In this document: positions 1-7,671 of the stretch, piece by piece | Position numbering within the stretch: position 1 is the first letter of the stretch | Layout: every line of letters starts with the position of its first letter | NCBI RefSeq assembly: GCF_015209965.1 | Contig: NZ_MU158689.1 | Span: forward strand, 512,648-576,647 | Length of the DNA: 64,000 bases | From: Sphingobacterium pedocola | GTDB taxonomy: Bacteria; Bacteroidota; Bacteroidia; Sphingobacteriales; Sphingobacteriaceae | Direction of reading: 5' to 3' | Position numbers and translations under genes: made by a program | Notes under the pieces: model-generated | What the model was told of the DNA's origin: nothing | Databases searched by the model: none | Seen by the model: only the letters and a program-made list of their open reading frames with translations

Positions 1-66
1 TAGATATTAATGGTTTCTCATACAATTTGGAATTAGCGAGCAACGCACTGTATAAATTAATCCTTC
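1..66 (-). repeat. Mosaic repeat family, copy 1 (cut by window edge)
   Basis: This is the terminal part of the dispersed repeat described at 42511-43025. It is nearly identical, in reverse complement, to 4555-4620 (one mismatch seen in the outer 20 bases). It ends with the family terminus GAAGGATTAA read on the minus strand. The rest of the copy lies left of the window. It sits just downstream of the 3' end of the outer-membrane protein gene at 104-1237. Confidence 0.8.
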
Positions 67-103
67 TTTTTATTTATTAACCCCTTCAAAAAACACTTCG
101 ATT

Positions 104-1237
104 TTATAATTTGAGAAACAATTCCAGACTCCAATAACGAGGTTGTATGTGCGTAATCAGGTCTTTGTCCCAATTATAGGGGATATAATGATATCCCGCT
201 TCAAGTCCGATAAATTTTCTCCCTTTCACGTGTCTCATCAGCGCTACGCCTATAAACGTATGAAATGTATTTGCGTTGTTGTACTGGATTCCAGAAGAAC
301 CATTCCCTTCATCGTAATAATCGCCATCGTAAAAAGTGGTTTCAGATAATCCAGTATTAATAAAACCTAATCCGGCTCCTACTTTGGGAAGGATAATCCA
401 AGGGCCGTTGTCCATGACTTTATATCCCGCCGTACCTCCAAAAAAGAAACTAGAAGAGGAGTTGACGTCCTTAATCACACCGTTATCGTTAAATTCAAAA
501 TAGTTGTCGTTGGTATTTAACCTAAATTTGAGGGCAAGCTCAAAAACAAATGGGTTTGCCAACGGAGACATAAGGGATACGCCAAAAGAAGGAGAAGTAG
601 AAAAAGTACTGTTTTTTCCTAGTGTGCCGAATGCGCCAGCATATAACGCAAATCCAATACCGTTCTTGTTCAATTCTAATTCCTGATGGGACTGTAAGGC
701 AGGTTTTTGCTTCGGTTGGCGGTTTAGTTGTATATAGAATGCATCAATGTCATCAGCAAACAATAAGCTAATAGCCTCTTCCTGCTCCGAAAGGGTATAA
801 CTTGGAGAATTCAATAAGGCAGTAGCTTTTAAACGTATAAGCGAATCTACAGGGTGGTTCAATGGAATAAAATGAAACGATTCCTTGTCTTTGGCGTAAA
901 TGGTTGCATAATTTTTTTCTGCGGCATTGTCGTATCTACGTGCTAGTATTTCGTCGTAATGCTTTTCGAGATAGGCAGCAAGTTCTTGTTGTGTATCCTC
1001 TTTTAGAATCAATTGTCTCATAAGTTGGAGACGTGATGTAAATTCGCTTTTACCACATACACTTTCCAGTGTGGTTATGATCGATTCGATCTGTGAAAAA
1101 TCATTTTTTTCCAATAATGGTGCCAGTCGTTGTAAAGAGGCAGTAGTAACTTCTTCACAAGATGACTGTGCATAGGAATAATTGCAAAAGTTGAACAGGG
1201 AAATAAGAGCAACAAGAACTTTGGCGATACGCAACAT
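104..1237 (-). CDS. Predicted outer-membrane beta-barrel protein
   Basis: A 377-residue exported protein of unknown function. I start it at 1237 because the ATG there opens a clean signal peptide (MLRIAKVLVALI..., cleavage near YSYA-Q at about residue 24); the longer frame to 1285 only adds non-signal residues. Residues 25-185 look helical and charged. From about residue 190 the sequence alternates polar and aromatic residues with Gly-rich turns, which fits an outer-membrane barrel domain. No enzyme motif was found. It is divergent from trmN6 with about 75 bp between them, so the two probably have separate promoters. The function is not recognised; the barrel call rests on pattern only. Confidence 0.7.
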   Translation of the reverse strand: MLRIAKVLVALISLFNFCNYSYAQSSCEEVTTASLQRLAPLLEKNDFSQIESIITTLESVCGKSEFTSRLQLMRQLILKEDTQQELAAYLEKHYDEILARRYDNAAEKNYATIYAKDKESFHFIPLNHPVDSLIRLKATALLNSPSYTLSEQEEAISLLFADDIDAFYIQLNRQPKQKPALQSHQELELNKNGIGFALYAGAFGTLGKNSTFSTSPSFGVSLMSPLANPFVFELALKFRLNTNDNYFEFNDNGVIKDVNSSSSFFFGGTAGYKVMDNGPWIILPKVGAGLGFINTGLSETTFYDGDYYDEGNGSSGIQYNNANTFHTFIGVALMRHVKGRKFIGLEAGYHYIPYNWDKDLITHIQPRYWSLELFLKL

Positions 1238-1298
1238 GATGTATTGATTTTGCTCTAAAGTAATTATAATTTTCAGGAAGTTCAACTTAAAAAATAAG

Positions 1299-1306
1299 TA
1301 GATTTG
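1299..1306 (+). promoter_or_regulatory. TAnnTTTG promoter element for trmN6
   Basis: TAGATTTG matches the Bacteroidota -7 element exactly. A start point about 6 nt downstream would fall on or next to the ATG at 1312, which implies a leaderless or almost leaderless mRNA. Confidence 0.5.
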
Positions 1307-1311
1307 TGGGA

Positions 1312-2019
1312 ATGGGATCCATATTTCGTTTTAAAAGATTTGAAGTAGATCAGTCTGGATGTGCGATGAAGATCAACACCGACGGTGTTTTGCTCGGTGC
1401 GTTGGCAAAGCATAGGCATCCCGGACATATTTTAGATATAGGTACGGGTACCGGTGTTATTGCATTAATGTTAGCACAACGATTCGATACCGTAAAAGTA
1501 GATGCCGTAGAAATTGATGACCAGGCAGCACAACGTGCACAGTCTAATTTTAATCGCTCACCCTTTGCAGAGAGGTTGCACGTGATACAAGGTTCCTTCC
1601 AGGATATGGAAGTTCCGTGTCAATATGATCTGATTGTCAGTAATCCACCTTTTTATATCAACGCGCTTCATAATCCTAACGACCGTAAAAAGTTAGCCCG
1701 ACATACGGATCTTACATTTTTTCACAATTTAGTTGATTTCAGTGTGCAAGCACTGAGGGAAAATGGAATCCTGCAGTTGATATTACCCAGCGAATTGGCT
1801 ATCGAGGTCGCGGATATGGCAAAATCAGTTGGTTTAGTACTTGTGGAGGAGGTTAGGATTAAATCCTATCCTGATACCGAATATATACGTACTATTATTT
1901 CATTAAAAAAAGATACAGCGGAAACAAAAACAAGCACATCTTTGGTTATTTATGAGGATAAAGATCTGTATACACAATCGTATAAGGAGTTGTTGCGAGA
2001 TTTCTTTTTGGCATTTTAA
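1312..2019 (+). CDS. trmN6: tRNA1(Val) adenine-37 N6-methyltransferase (YfiC family)
   Basis: A 235-residue SAM-dependent methyltransferase. Residues about 40-55 form the SAM loop (DIGTGTGVIALMLA), and SNPPFY near residue 111 is the NPPF/Y motif of N6-adenine methyltransferases. In the YfiC family the enzyme methylates A37 of tRNA1(Val). The length fits the family. An in-frame GTG lies six bases upstream, but ATG at 1312 gives the expected N-terminus (FRFKRFEVDQ). It is transcribed alone ahead of the phosphodiesterase gene, with 165 bp between the reading frames. The substrate is assigned by family resemblance, not from a residue that proves it. Confidence 0.87.
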   Translation: MGSIFRFKRFEVDQSGCAMKINTDGVLLGALAKHRHPGHILDIGTGTGVIALMLAQRFDTVKVDAVEIDDQAAQRAQSNFNRSPFAERLHVIQGSFQDMEVPCQYDLIVSNPPFYINALHNPNDRKKLARHTDLTFFHNLVDFSVQALRENGILQLILPSELAIEVADMAKSVGLVLVEEVRIKSYPDTEYIRTIISLKKDTAETKTSTSLVIYEDKDLYTQSYKELLRDFFLAF

Positions 2020-2184
2020 AAGTCAGGGGACGATAATAAATGCCTGAAGATATTTTTTGCACCATTTCCGTTGTAAATGGTCTTTATAAAGCTGTTGAAA
2101 GATATAATACTTAATAATATACGGATGAAACCTGTCCGCGGTAAGCAGACAAGTGTCGTTACAGTAAAAAAAAACGTAATTCTA

Positions 2185-2679
2185 ATGAAAAAAATTGGCT
2201 TGCTTTCTGATACACACAATTTTTTAGATGAGGCTGTTTTCAACTATTTTGATTCGTGTGATGAAATATGGCACGCTGGCGACTTCGGGTCGATTAAAAT
2301 TGTGGATACATTGGCGGCTTTTAAGCCTTTTCGAGGAGTATATGGTAATATTGATGGAAAGGACGTGCAACTGGTATGTCCTGAACATTTACGATTTGAC
2401 TGTGAAGAAGTAGATGTTTGGATGACGCATATTGGAGGTTATCCGGGCAGATATGCACCTCGCATCAAGCCCGAAATCGTCGCTAATCCACCCAAATTAT
2501 TTATTTGTGGGCATTCACATATCTTGAAAGTACAGTACGACCCCAAATTACAACTACTACATCTTAATCCCGGTGCTGCCGGTAAACAAGGATGGCATCA
2601 AGTGCGTACATTGATGCGTTTCGATATCAATTGTGGTAGAATAGAAAATCTGGAGGTCATAGAGCTGGCCGGAAGATAA
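2185..2679 (+). CDS. YfcE/MJ0936-type metallophosphodiesterase
   Basis: A 164-residue calcineurin-like phosphoesterase. The metal-binding motifs appear in order: SDTHN (Asp and His, about residues 7-11), HAGDFG, GNIDG, THIGG and CGHSH. Small enzymes of this type hydrolyse phosphodiesters with Mn2+ or similar metals; the physiological substrate is often unknown. An open frame extends upstream to 2077, but ATG at 2185 places the first motif at residue 7 as usual in the family. It converges with the MerR gene and the two stops are only a few bases apart. Confidence 0.88.
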   Translation: MKKIGLLSDTHNFLDEAVFNYFDSCDEIWHAGDFGSIKIVDTLAAFKPFRGVYGNIDGKDVQLVCPEHLRFDCEEVDVWMTHIGGYPGRYAPRIKPEIVANPPKLFICGHSHILKVQYDPKLQLLHLNPGAAGKQGWHQVRTLMRFDINCGRIENLEVIELAGR

Positions 2680-2685
2680 AGTTTA

Positions 2686-3021
2686 TTATAAACTGTCTCG
2701 TACTTCCAAAAGAAAAGATTTCAGTCGTTCAAGAGAGTCAATAACGCGTTGGTTCTCCTTTGCCTCGTTTTTGTTTGTACGTAGGAATTCTCGGGCACCT
2801 TGTAGGGTGTAGCCCTTTTCTTTTACTAAATTGAAGATAATTTTAAGGTTGGAGATGTCCTCTTGCGTAAACAGACGGTTGCCTTTTTTATTCTTTTTAG
2901 GTTGAAGAATGTCAAATTCACGCTCATAAAAACGTATTTGAGAGGCGTTCACATCAAACATTTCAGTAACTTCACCCATCGTGTAATACAATTTGTTTAT
3001 TTCGCGCTCTTTGTATGGCAT
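2686..3021 (-). CDS. MerR-family transcriptional regulator
   Basis: A 111-residue protein with an N-terminal MerR winged helix: YYTMGEVTEMFDV (helix-turn-helix, about residues 12-25), then IRFYEREF and NRLFTQEDI, followed by a helical dimerisation segment to the end. There is no C-terminal effector domain and no cysteine pair for metal sensing, so it is a minimal MerR protein of the kind common in Bacteroidota. The signal it responds to cannot be read from the sequence. A TAnnTTTG element lies 30 bp upstream. Confidence 0.87.
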   Translation of the reverse strand: MPYKEREINKLYYTMGEVTEMFDVNASQIRFYEREFDILQPKKNKKGNRLFTQEDISNLKIIFNLVKEKGYTLQGAREFLRTNKNEAKENQRVIDSLERLKSFLLEVRDSL

Positions 3022-3050
3022 ACTTTTTAATATTACGATATATTAATTAA

Positions 3051-3058
3051 CAAACTTA
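3051..3058 (-). promoter_or_regulatory. TAnnTTTG promoter element for the MerR gene
   Basis: On the minus strand this reads TAAGTTTG, an exact match, 30 bp upstream of the ATG at 3021. Confidence 0.5.
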
Positions 3059-3177
3059 GATAAAATGCTTTGCATTCACGAATACCGAATAGAAAAAAAT
3101 ATAATTCTTAATTTGCTTTTATATACAGTTATAATCGGTAGGCACGCATCTGGCAGAGCAAAATCAAAAAATAACAG

Positions 3178-3522
3178 ATGAAGGGAATAATTATCGTGAG
3201 TAAATTTTGGACGTATTTCTTTTCTGCGGGGAAAGCAAGTGCCATTACGATATTCCCCATTGTTTTCCTTGCTCATAAATCGTTCAAAAAAGATGAAGCT
3301 TTACTCAATCACGAGCGAATTCACATTTCACAAGCTATAGAATTATTGATAGTGCCCTTTTATACGTGGTATTTGATAGAATTTATGTTCCGTTTTTTTA
3401 AACATTGGCATTTCCGCCAAGCATATTTAAATATTTCTTTTGAACGGGAAGCGTACAAAAACGAAAAAAACATGGAGTATTTAAAAAAACGGAAGATATG
3501 GTCTTTCTGGAAATACTTGTGA
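3178..3522 (+). CDS. Small membrane-associated protein with HExxH motif
   Basis: A 114-residue protein I cannot name. It has NHERIH (an HExxH zinc-protease signature) at about residues 43-48, a hydrophobic segment after it (LLIVPFYTWYLIEFMF), and an EREAYKNE stretch near residue 90 that could supply a glutamate ligand. The C-terminus is basic. The arrangement HExxH, membrane segment, E-x-E-A-Y resembles the core of membrane-linked minigluzincin-like domains, but the protein is much shorter than typical peptidases. It stands alone between the MerR promoter and convergent accD. A catalytic role is an inference from the motif. Confidence 0.6.
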   Translation: MKGIIIVSKFWTYFFSAGKASAITIFPIVFLAHKSFKKDEALLNHERIHISQAIELLIVPFYTWYLIEFMFRFFKHWHFRQAYLNISFEREAYKNEKNMEYLKKRKIWSFWKYL

Positions 3523-3568
3523 CCTATATCGGAGAAATGCTCTTCAAACGAACAGCATTTCTTTATGT

Positions 3569-4411
3569 TTATCCCACTAATTTTAAAAATGTGGCTACTT
3601 TTTGCTTCAATTGTCGCCTATCGACAATGAAGTCTAGAAAGCCGTGCTCTTTAACGAATTCGGAGGTTTGGAAACCTTTAGGAAGATCCTTTTTGATTGT
3701 TTCTTTTATAACCCGAGGTCCAGCAAATCCAATTAAGGCGCCGGGTTCTGCAATATTAATGTCGCCTAACATTGCATAGGATGCGGTAACACCTCCTGTT
3801 GTAGGGTCTGTTAGTAAACAGATATACGGTAGCTTTGCTTGGCTCAATAAGGCTAATTTTGCAGATGTCTTCGCCATTTGCATTAACGAAAAAGCGGCTT
3901 CCATCATGCGGGCCCCTCCGGATTTGGAGATTAACATGAACGGGATCTTATGTTCGATGCAGTAATCTATGGAGCGGGCTATTTTTTCGCCGACGACAGA
4001 CCCCATAGAGCCTCCGATAAATGTAAAATCCATACAAGCGATTACTAAATCCTGTCCCTCTATTTTGCCGTGTGCACAGCGGATAGCGTCTTTGAGCCCT
4101 GTTTTCGCCTGACTTTCCACCAGTCTATCTTTGTAAGCTTTAGTATCCTCAAAATTTAAAGGGTCACCCGCTGTTAAATTTGCAAATAACTCCGTGAAGT
4201 AATTGTTGTCAAATAGGATCGAAAAATAGGCTGCAGAACCAATCCGGATATGATAATCACAATATTGACATACATAATTATTCTCAATTTGCTCTAAGTT
4301 GAGAAGAGGTTTTTTACATGCGGGACATTTATTCCACATGCCGTCTGGAGCTTCCTTTTTATTTTCTGTTGCAGTATTAATTCCTGCTTTATTTCTTTTA
4401 AACCAACTCAT
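3569..4411 (-). CDS. accD: Acetyl-CoA carboxylase carboxyltransferase subunit beta
   Basis: A 280-residue beta subunit of the ACC carboxyltransferase, which with AccA transfers the carboxyl group from biotin to acetyl-CoA in the first committed step of fatty acid synthesis. The N-terminal four-cysteine zinc ribbon is present (CPACKK at about residues 29-34 and CQYC at about 49-52). The crotonase-fold core follows, with [22 protein letters not shown] and [18 protein letters not shown], the last forming part of the active site. The length is typical. accA is not in this window. A TAnnTTTG element inside a short AGTCAAAAGTA-type repeat lies 59 bp upstream. Confidence 0.97.
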   Translation of the reverse strand: MSWFKRNKAGINTATENKKEAPDGMWNKCPACKKPLLNLEQIENNYVCQYCDYHIRIGSAAYFSILFDNNYFTELFANLTAGDPLNFEDTKAYKDRLVESQAKTGLKDAIRCAHGKIEGQDLVIACMDFTFIGGSMGSVVGEKIARSIDYCIEHKIPFMLISKSGGARMMEAAFSLMQMAKTSAKLALLSQAKLPYICLLTDPTTGGVTASYAMLGDINIAEPGALIGFAGPRVIKETIKKDLPKGFQTSEFVKEHGFLDFIVDRRQLKQKVATFLKLVG

Positions 4412-4469
4412 ATGTTCGTGTTAATTCGAATTACAAATAAACGAAAAATATCCTAGTTAAGTCAAAAGA

Positions 4470-4477
4470 CAAAAGTA
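4470..4477 (-). promoter_or_regulatory. TAnnTTTG promoter element for accD
   Basis: It reads TACTTTTG on the minus strand. It is embedded in a run of AAGTCAAAAG-like units (4459-4486) that recurs upstream of lptG and ccmF. Confidence 0.5.
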
Positions 4478-4554
4478 AAAAGTCAAACTAAGTAAATTTG
4501 TGTTTAGTGGAAGCCGGATTGGGCAAAGCTTTAAAGAAGAGGGTTGATTTTAAA

Positions 4555-5120
4555 GAAGGATTAATTTATACCGTGCGTTGCTCGCTAATTCCAAATTGTA
4601 TGAGAAACCATTAGTATCTATATTTTATCTTTTTGCCCTAATCGGCGGGCGGCTCTCCTTCTTTTTTCATTTATTGTTTGTACTTAAAGGCATTCAAGAG
4701 ACCTCTTCGAGGGTTTGCTTGGCCAAAAGAAGCAAAACCCAAGACTTGGTCAATGTTACGCTAAAAGCTTTTGGATTTACTAAACAACTCCAAGCCGTTT
4801 CACTTCGGGGATCTGTCCTTAACGCAAATCCAAAAGCTTTCTTAACGCTACATTGACCTAGGTCGGCCTTTTAAATCCAGCTGGTGTATAAAGTAATATT
4901 TAAGAGTAAAGCACTATCCTTCCATGCCCGACAAATGTCGCCTTAGTCATTTGCCGATAGTAGGAGGAGGTACGAACCATTGTGGCAAATGGGTACAGCG
5001 ACGACTTTAAGAATAAATATTTGTTTTCAATGGAATTCTTGAGCTCACTACGTTCGGTTTGCTTCTTTTGGGAGAAAAGAAGAAAGCCTTGCCACGGCGA
5101 GTGGCGGAAAGACGGTGAAA
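4555..5120 (+). repeat. Mosaic repeat family, copy 2 (rearranged)
   Basis: It starts with the family terminus GAAGGATTAA and the CTAATTCCAAATTG module shared with copies 1, 6 and 7. From about 4730 to 4860 it carries a module shared only with copy 7, in reverse orientation. From about 4925 to 5075 the core hairpin module and the GAATTCC-containing module are inverted relative to copies 4 and 7. The right end is not sharply defined. The reading frames inside it are not conserved and I do not regard them as genes. The rest of 4412-5557 outside this repeat and the SRP RNA holds no gene I can support. Confidence 0.8.
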
Positions 5121-5225
5121 TGGGAAATTTTAAAATTGTATAAAAAATAGGTTCGTTTTTATTACCCCTACTTCTTATATACTATAATTTAAGCAGAGTT
5201 ACATCCAAGTTTATTGCTGGTAATA

Positions 5226-5271
5226 ACGGACTTGAACGGACTTTGACTGACTCGAACGGACTTTAACGGGA
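5226..5271. repeat. Short degenerate repeats of ACGGACTT/AACGGACTTT
   Basis: Three or four imperfect copies of AACGGACTT lie within about 45 bp, between repeat copy 2 and the end of the SRP RNA gene. There is no regular spacer, so this is not a CRISPR array. The function is unknown. Confidence 0.6.
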
Positions 5272-5342
5272 ATTTTGAAACTAGAACTGTTAAACCAAAA
5301 AATAATAGATAAAGAGAGGTCGGGTTTATAGAAATAAAAAAT

Positions 5343-5438
5343 GGGTAAGCTCTCTTTATCGCACCGCTCAACCAAATACCCTTGCTTTGTTCCCAACCTG
5401 GGGGAGTCAATAGGAGCTGGTCGTAAAGGACTTACCCA
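5343..5438 (-). ncRNA. ffs: Signal recognition particle RNA (small bacterial type)
   Basis: On the minus strand this stretch of about 96 nt begins GGGTAAG and ends CTTACCC, which pair to close one long hairpin. The apical domain has the SRP hallmark: CCCAGG, then GGGAACAAAGCAAGGG (the GGAA/AGCAAGG symmetric and asymmetric loops bound by Ffh), followed by GAGCGGTGCGAT as found in Bacteroidota SRP RNAs. A T-rich run follows (ATTTTTTATTTC on the minus strand), consistent with termination. An exact TACTTTTG element lies just upstream. The exact ends are estimated from the pairing. Confidence 0.88.
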
Positions 5439-5441
5439 CCA

Positions 5442-5449
5442 CAAAAGTA
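5442..5449 (-). promoter_or_regulatory. TAnnTTTG promoter element for the SRP RNA
   Basis: It reads TACTTTTG on the minus strand, 4 nt ahead of the predicted RNA 5' end, the expected distance for a -7 element. Confidence 0.6.
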
Positions 5450-5557
5450 GCAAAATTTTTAGTTTTTGAAAAGAATTTCGTCACTTATCTGTTAGTGGGT
5501 TGATAGTCAGTTTGGAAAATTACATTTTATCCGAATCGTATTGTTCTGTTTAGGTTA

Positions 5558-6655
5558 TTAAATTAATTTATATACTTTTCCAGGAAGTGATAACAGGTGA
5601 TTATTTATTTCCATTTCTAATAATATGATCGCTAATTTACTTTGTGGCCAGTCCAGGTGCAATGAAATCGCATCAATGGTCGCTTGTTCATGTTCTTTTA
5701 AAAAATTATACACTTTTTGTTCGTCCTTGCTGAGGTTCGCCGGTAAGATACTAAGCTGTTTTGCTTGCTTTGGGGTTTCTGTTATTTCCCAATTCATTAA
5801 ATAGCAAAGATCCGCTGCATGTCGGATCAAGTGGGCACGATTGGTTTTTATCAGGTAATTGCAACCCGCAGAATACTCTTGATCTATTCTTCCTGGAAAC
5901 GCACAGACATCCCTATTATATGTATTAGCAATTTCAGCAGTTATTAAAGCACCTCCTTTTATAGCGGCCTCAATCACGATGGTGACATCGGATAGTCCCG
6001 CTATGATTCGGTTACGCATCGGGAAATTTTGTTTATCCGGATTGGTACCCGAAGGAAATTCGGTTAATAACCCGCCGCATTGAATCATTCGCGAAGCCAC
6101 TTCTCGATGTGCGGCAGGATATATCCGGTCTAGACCATGCCCCAATACGCCTATTGTGGATATGTCGTTTTTTACGGCGAGACGATGCGCGTGAACATCA
6201 ATTCCGTAAGCCAACCCACTTATAACTTGTACATTGAGGTCCTTTAAATCGTGTACTAATTCTTCACAGATACGTTTTCCGTAACTGGTAGCGTTGCGTG
6301 TGCCGACAATACTCACTGCTTTTTGTGGATTTAAACTTCCGTCGCCTTTATAATATAAAAGTATTGGGGCGTCGTCACAGTGTCTGAGACGTTCTGGGTA
6401 GCTGTCATCTTCTACCCATAACACCTGGATGTCGTGCTTCTCTACAAAATTGAGTTCATCTTCAGCTTCCTTTAAGTAAGATTTTGAAAGGATGGAATCT
6501 ACAGCAGCCGGGCCAATACCCGGAATGGATAACAGTTGTTTTTTCGAACTTGAAAGCACTGATTCAGCGTTGCCACAATATGCAAGCAGCAACCGGCTCA
6601 ACTTTGGGCCGATCCCTTTTATTTTTGTGAGGGCTATTTGTTCTATTTTGTTCAT
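5558..6655 (-). CDS. dprA: DNA-processing protein DprA
   Basis: A 365-residue DprA/Smf protein, which in competent bacteria binds incoming single-stranded DNA and loads RecA. The N-terminus has helix-hairpin-helix-like segments (IKGIGPKLSRLL, IPGIGPAAVDSIL). The Rossmann-like core has VGTRNATSYGKR, SGLAYGIDVHAH, GHGLDRIYPAAHR, SGTNPDKQNFPMRNRII and EAAIKGGALITA. A C-terminal winged helix (about residues 300-365) completes the long form of the family. It follows the SRP RNA gene on the same strand with over 200 bp upstream of that RNA. No comEC or other competence gene is in the window, so competence itself is not shown. Confidence 0.95.
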   Translation of the reverse strand: MNKIEQIALTKIKGIGPKLSRLLLAYCGNAESVLSSSKKQLLSIPGIGPAAVDSILSKSYLKEAEDELNFVEKHDIQVLWVEDDSYPERLRHCDDAPILLYYKGDGSLNPQKAVSIVGTRNATSYGKRICEELVHDLKDLNVQVISGLAYGIDVHAHRLAVKNDISTIGVLGHGLDRIYPAAHREVASRMIQCGGLLTEFPSGTNPDKQNFPMRNRIIAGLSDVTIVIEAAIKGGALITAEIANTYNRDVCAFPGRIDQEYSAGCNYLIKTNRAHLIRHAADLCYLMNWEITETPKQAKQLSILPANLSKDEQKVYNFLKEHEQATIDAISLHLDWPQSKLAIILLEMEINNHLLSLPGKVYKLI

Positions 6656-6729
6656 AAGAGGTATGCTACAATATAGGAATATCTGTTGTTTTCTTCAAGT
6701 ATTTGCAAAAAAAATAGCAACAGAAATAC

Positions 6730-6737
6730 TAACTTTG
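6730..6737 (+). promoter_or_regulatory. TAnnTTTG promoter element for the 76-residue protein
   Basis: TAACTTTG is an exact match, 17 bp upstream of the ATG at 6755. TTTG at 6702-6705 is a possible, slightly distant, -33 element. Confidence 0.5.
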
Positions 6738-6754
6738 TCAAAAATACCGGATAT

Positions 6755-6985
6755 ATGGAATTACAGGAACCTTTTGACATTGAAATAAATAGTATAATAT
6801 ATTCGGTTTTTCCGGATGAGAAGGATGCTTATACGATTTTTAAGGAGGGAAAGGAATACCTCCAGGTTATTAAAGACACCGAAACAAGTTGGCTTAAACT
6901 AAGCCCCGAGACAGGTTTACCTCTGTTTGGAATGGATGAGGAAGTAAACGCAATCGGGCAAGAAATTCAACGGGTAGTAGGGTAA
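6755..6985 (+). CDS. Small conserved-type cytoplasmic protein, unknown function
   Basis: A 76-residue acidic protein with no signal peptide, membrane segment or recognised motif. The start at 6755 (MELQEPFDIEI) is preferred over 6686 because a TAACTTTG promoter element lies between the two. The pattern of alternating hydrophobic residues (INSIIYSVFPDE, EYLQVIKD) suggests a small beta-rich fold. It is divergent from dprA and convergent with rsmG, whose stop is 8 bp away. The function is not recognised. Confidence 0.65.
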   Translation: MELQEPFDIEINSIIYSVFPDEKDAYTIFKEGKEYLQVIKDTETSWLKLSPETGLPLFGMDEEVNAIGQEIQRVVG

Positions 6986-6992
6986 ACGAGGC

Positions 6993-7628
6993 TTACATCG
7001 GTACGTACACCACATATTTCGTGTCAAAAAACTCATCTTCGAAATAGCTCGATAGTGAATGCAGTTCCGCCTTTAATTTAGATTCTTTAATCTCTTCTTT
7101 CAAATCGCCACCCTTTAGATATAAAATTCCATTTGGAATAGCATTTTTGTCTTTTTTCTCAAATTTGTTCCGTATCCAAGGCGCGAAGTCGGCTAAACGG
7201 GTAACCGCCCGGGAAACAACAAAGTCGTATTTGTAATCCAGTTGTTCAGCGCGGATGTGATCAGCGTCGACATTCTTTAAACCGATCGCTTCTGCGACTT
7301 CCCGCACTACTTTTATTTTTTTTCCTATCGAATCTACCAGATGGAAATGCACATGAGGGAATAGAATAGCCAATGGGATACCGGGAAATCCTCCACCAGT
7401 TCCTACATCCAAAATTCGGGTACCTGGGGTAAGTTCCGTAACAAATTTAGCGATTCCCAATGAGTGGAGCACGTGTTTTAAGTACAGGCTTTCAATATCC
7501 TTACGTGATACCACATTGATTTGGTCGTTCCAAAACGGGTATACCTCTTCTAATTTAGCAAATTGTTCTTTTTGCGCTGGGGTTAATTTTGGGAAATATT
7601 TATAAATGATGTCGACTGTAGGATTCAT
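6993..7628 (-). CDS. rsmG: 16S rRNA (guanine-527-N7)-methyltransferase
   Basis: A 211-residue RsmG/GidB enzyme that makes m7G527 in 16S rRNA using SAM. The SAM-binding loop ILDVGTGGGFPGIPLAI is at about residues 71-87, with LVDSIGKKIKVV behind it and the family motif VVSRAVTRL later. The N-terminus (FPKLTPAQKEQF, FWNDQINVVSRKD) matches the usual helical cap. The length is normal. It stands 43 bp downstream of the glycosyltransferase gene on the same strand and could be co-transcribed with it. Loss of RsmG in other bacteria gives low-level streptomycin resistance; nothing here suggests inactivation. Confidence 0.95.
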   Translation of the reverse strand: MNPTVDIIYKYFPKLTPAQKEQFAKLEEVYPFWNDQINVVSRKDIESLYLKHVLHSLGIAKFVTELTPGTRILDVGTGGGFPGIPLAILFPHVHFHLVDSIGKKIKVVREVAEAIGLKNVDADHIRAEQLDYKYDFVVSRAVTRLADFAPWIRNKFEKKDKNAIPNGILYLKGGDLKEEIKESKLKAELHSLSSYFEDEFFDTKYVVYVPM

Positions 7629-7671
7629 ATATGTTGTTGATCTATTGTTGCCCTAATAGAGGTGTTAATCT

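Noticed and set aside
4578..4856. Open frame of 92 codons in repeat copy 2
   Set aside because: It lies wholly in a rearranged repeat; no copy elsewhere keeps the frame and its composition is not protein-like.
5226..5271. Possible CRISPR-like repeats (AACGGACTT)
   Set aside because: The units are only about 9 bp, irregular and without spacers of constant length; there are no cas genes.
5189..5453. Two overlapping minus-strand open frames of 73-80 codons
   Set aside because: They overlie the SRP RNA gene and the ACGGACTT repeats. The RNA structure explains this stretch better.
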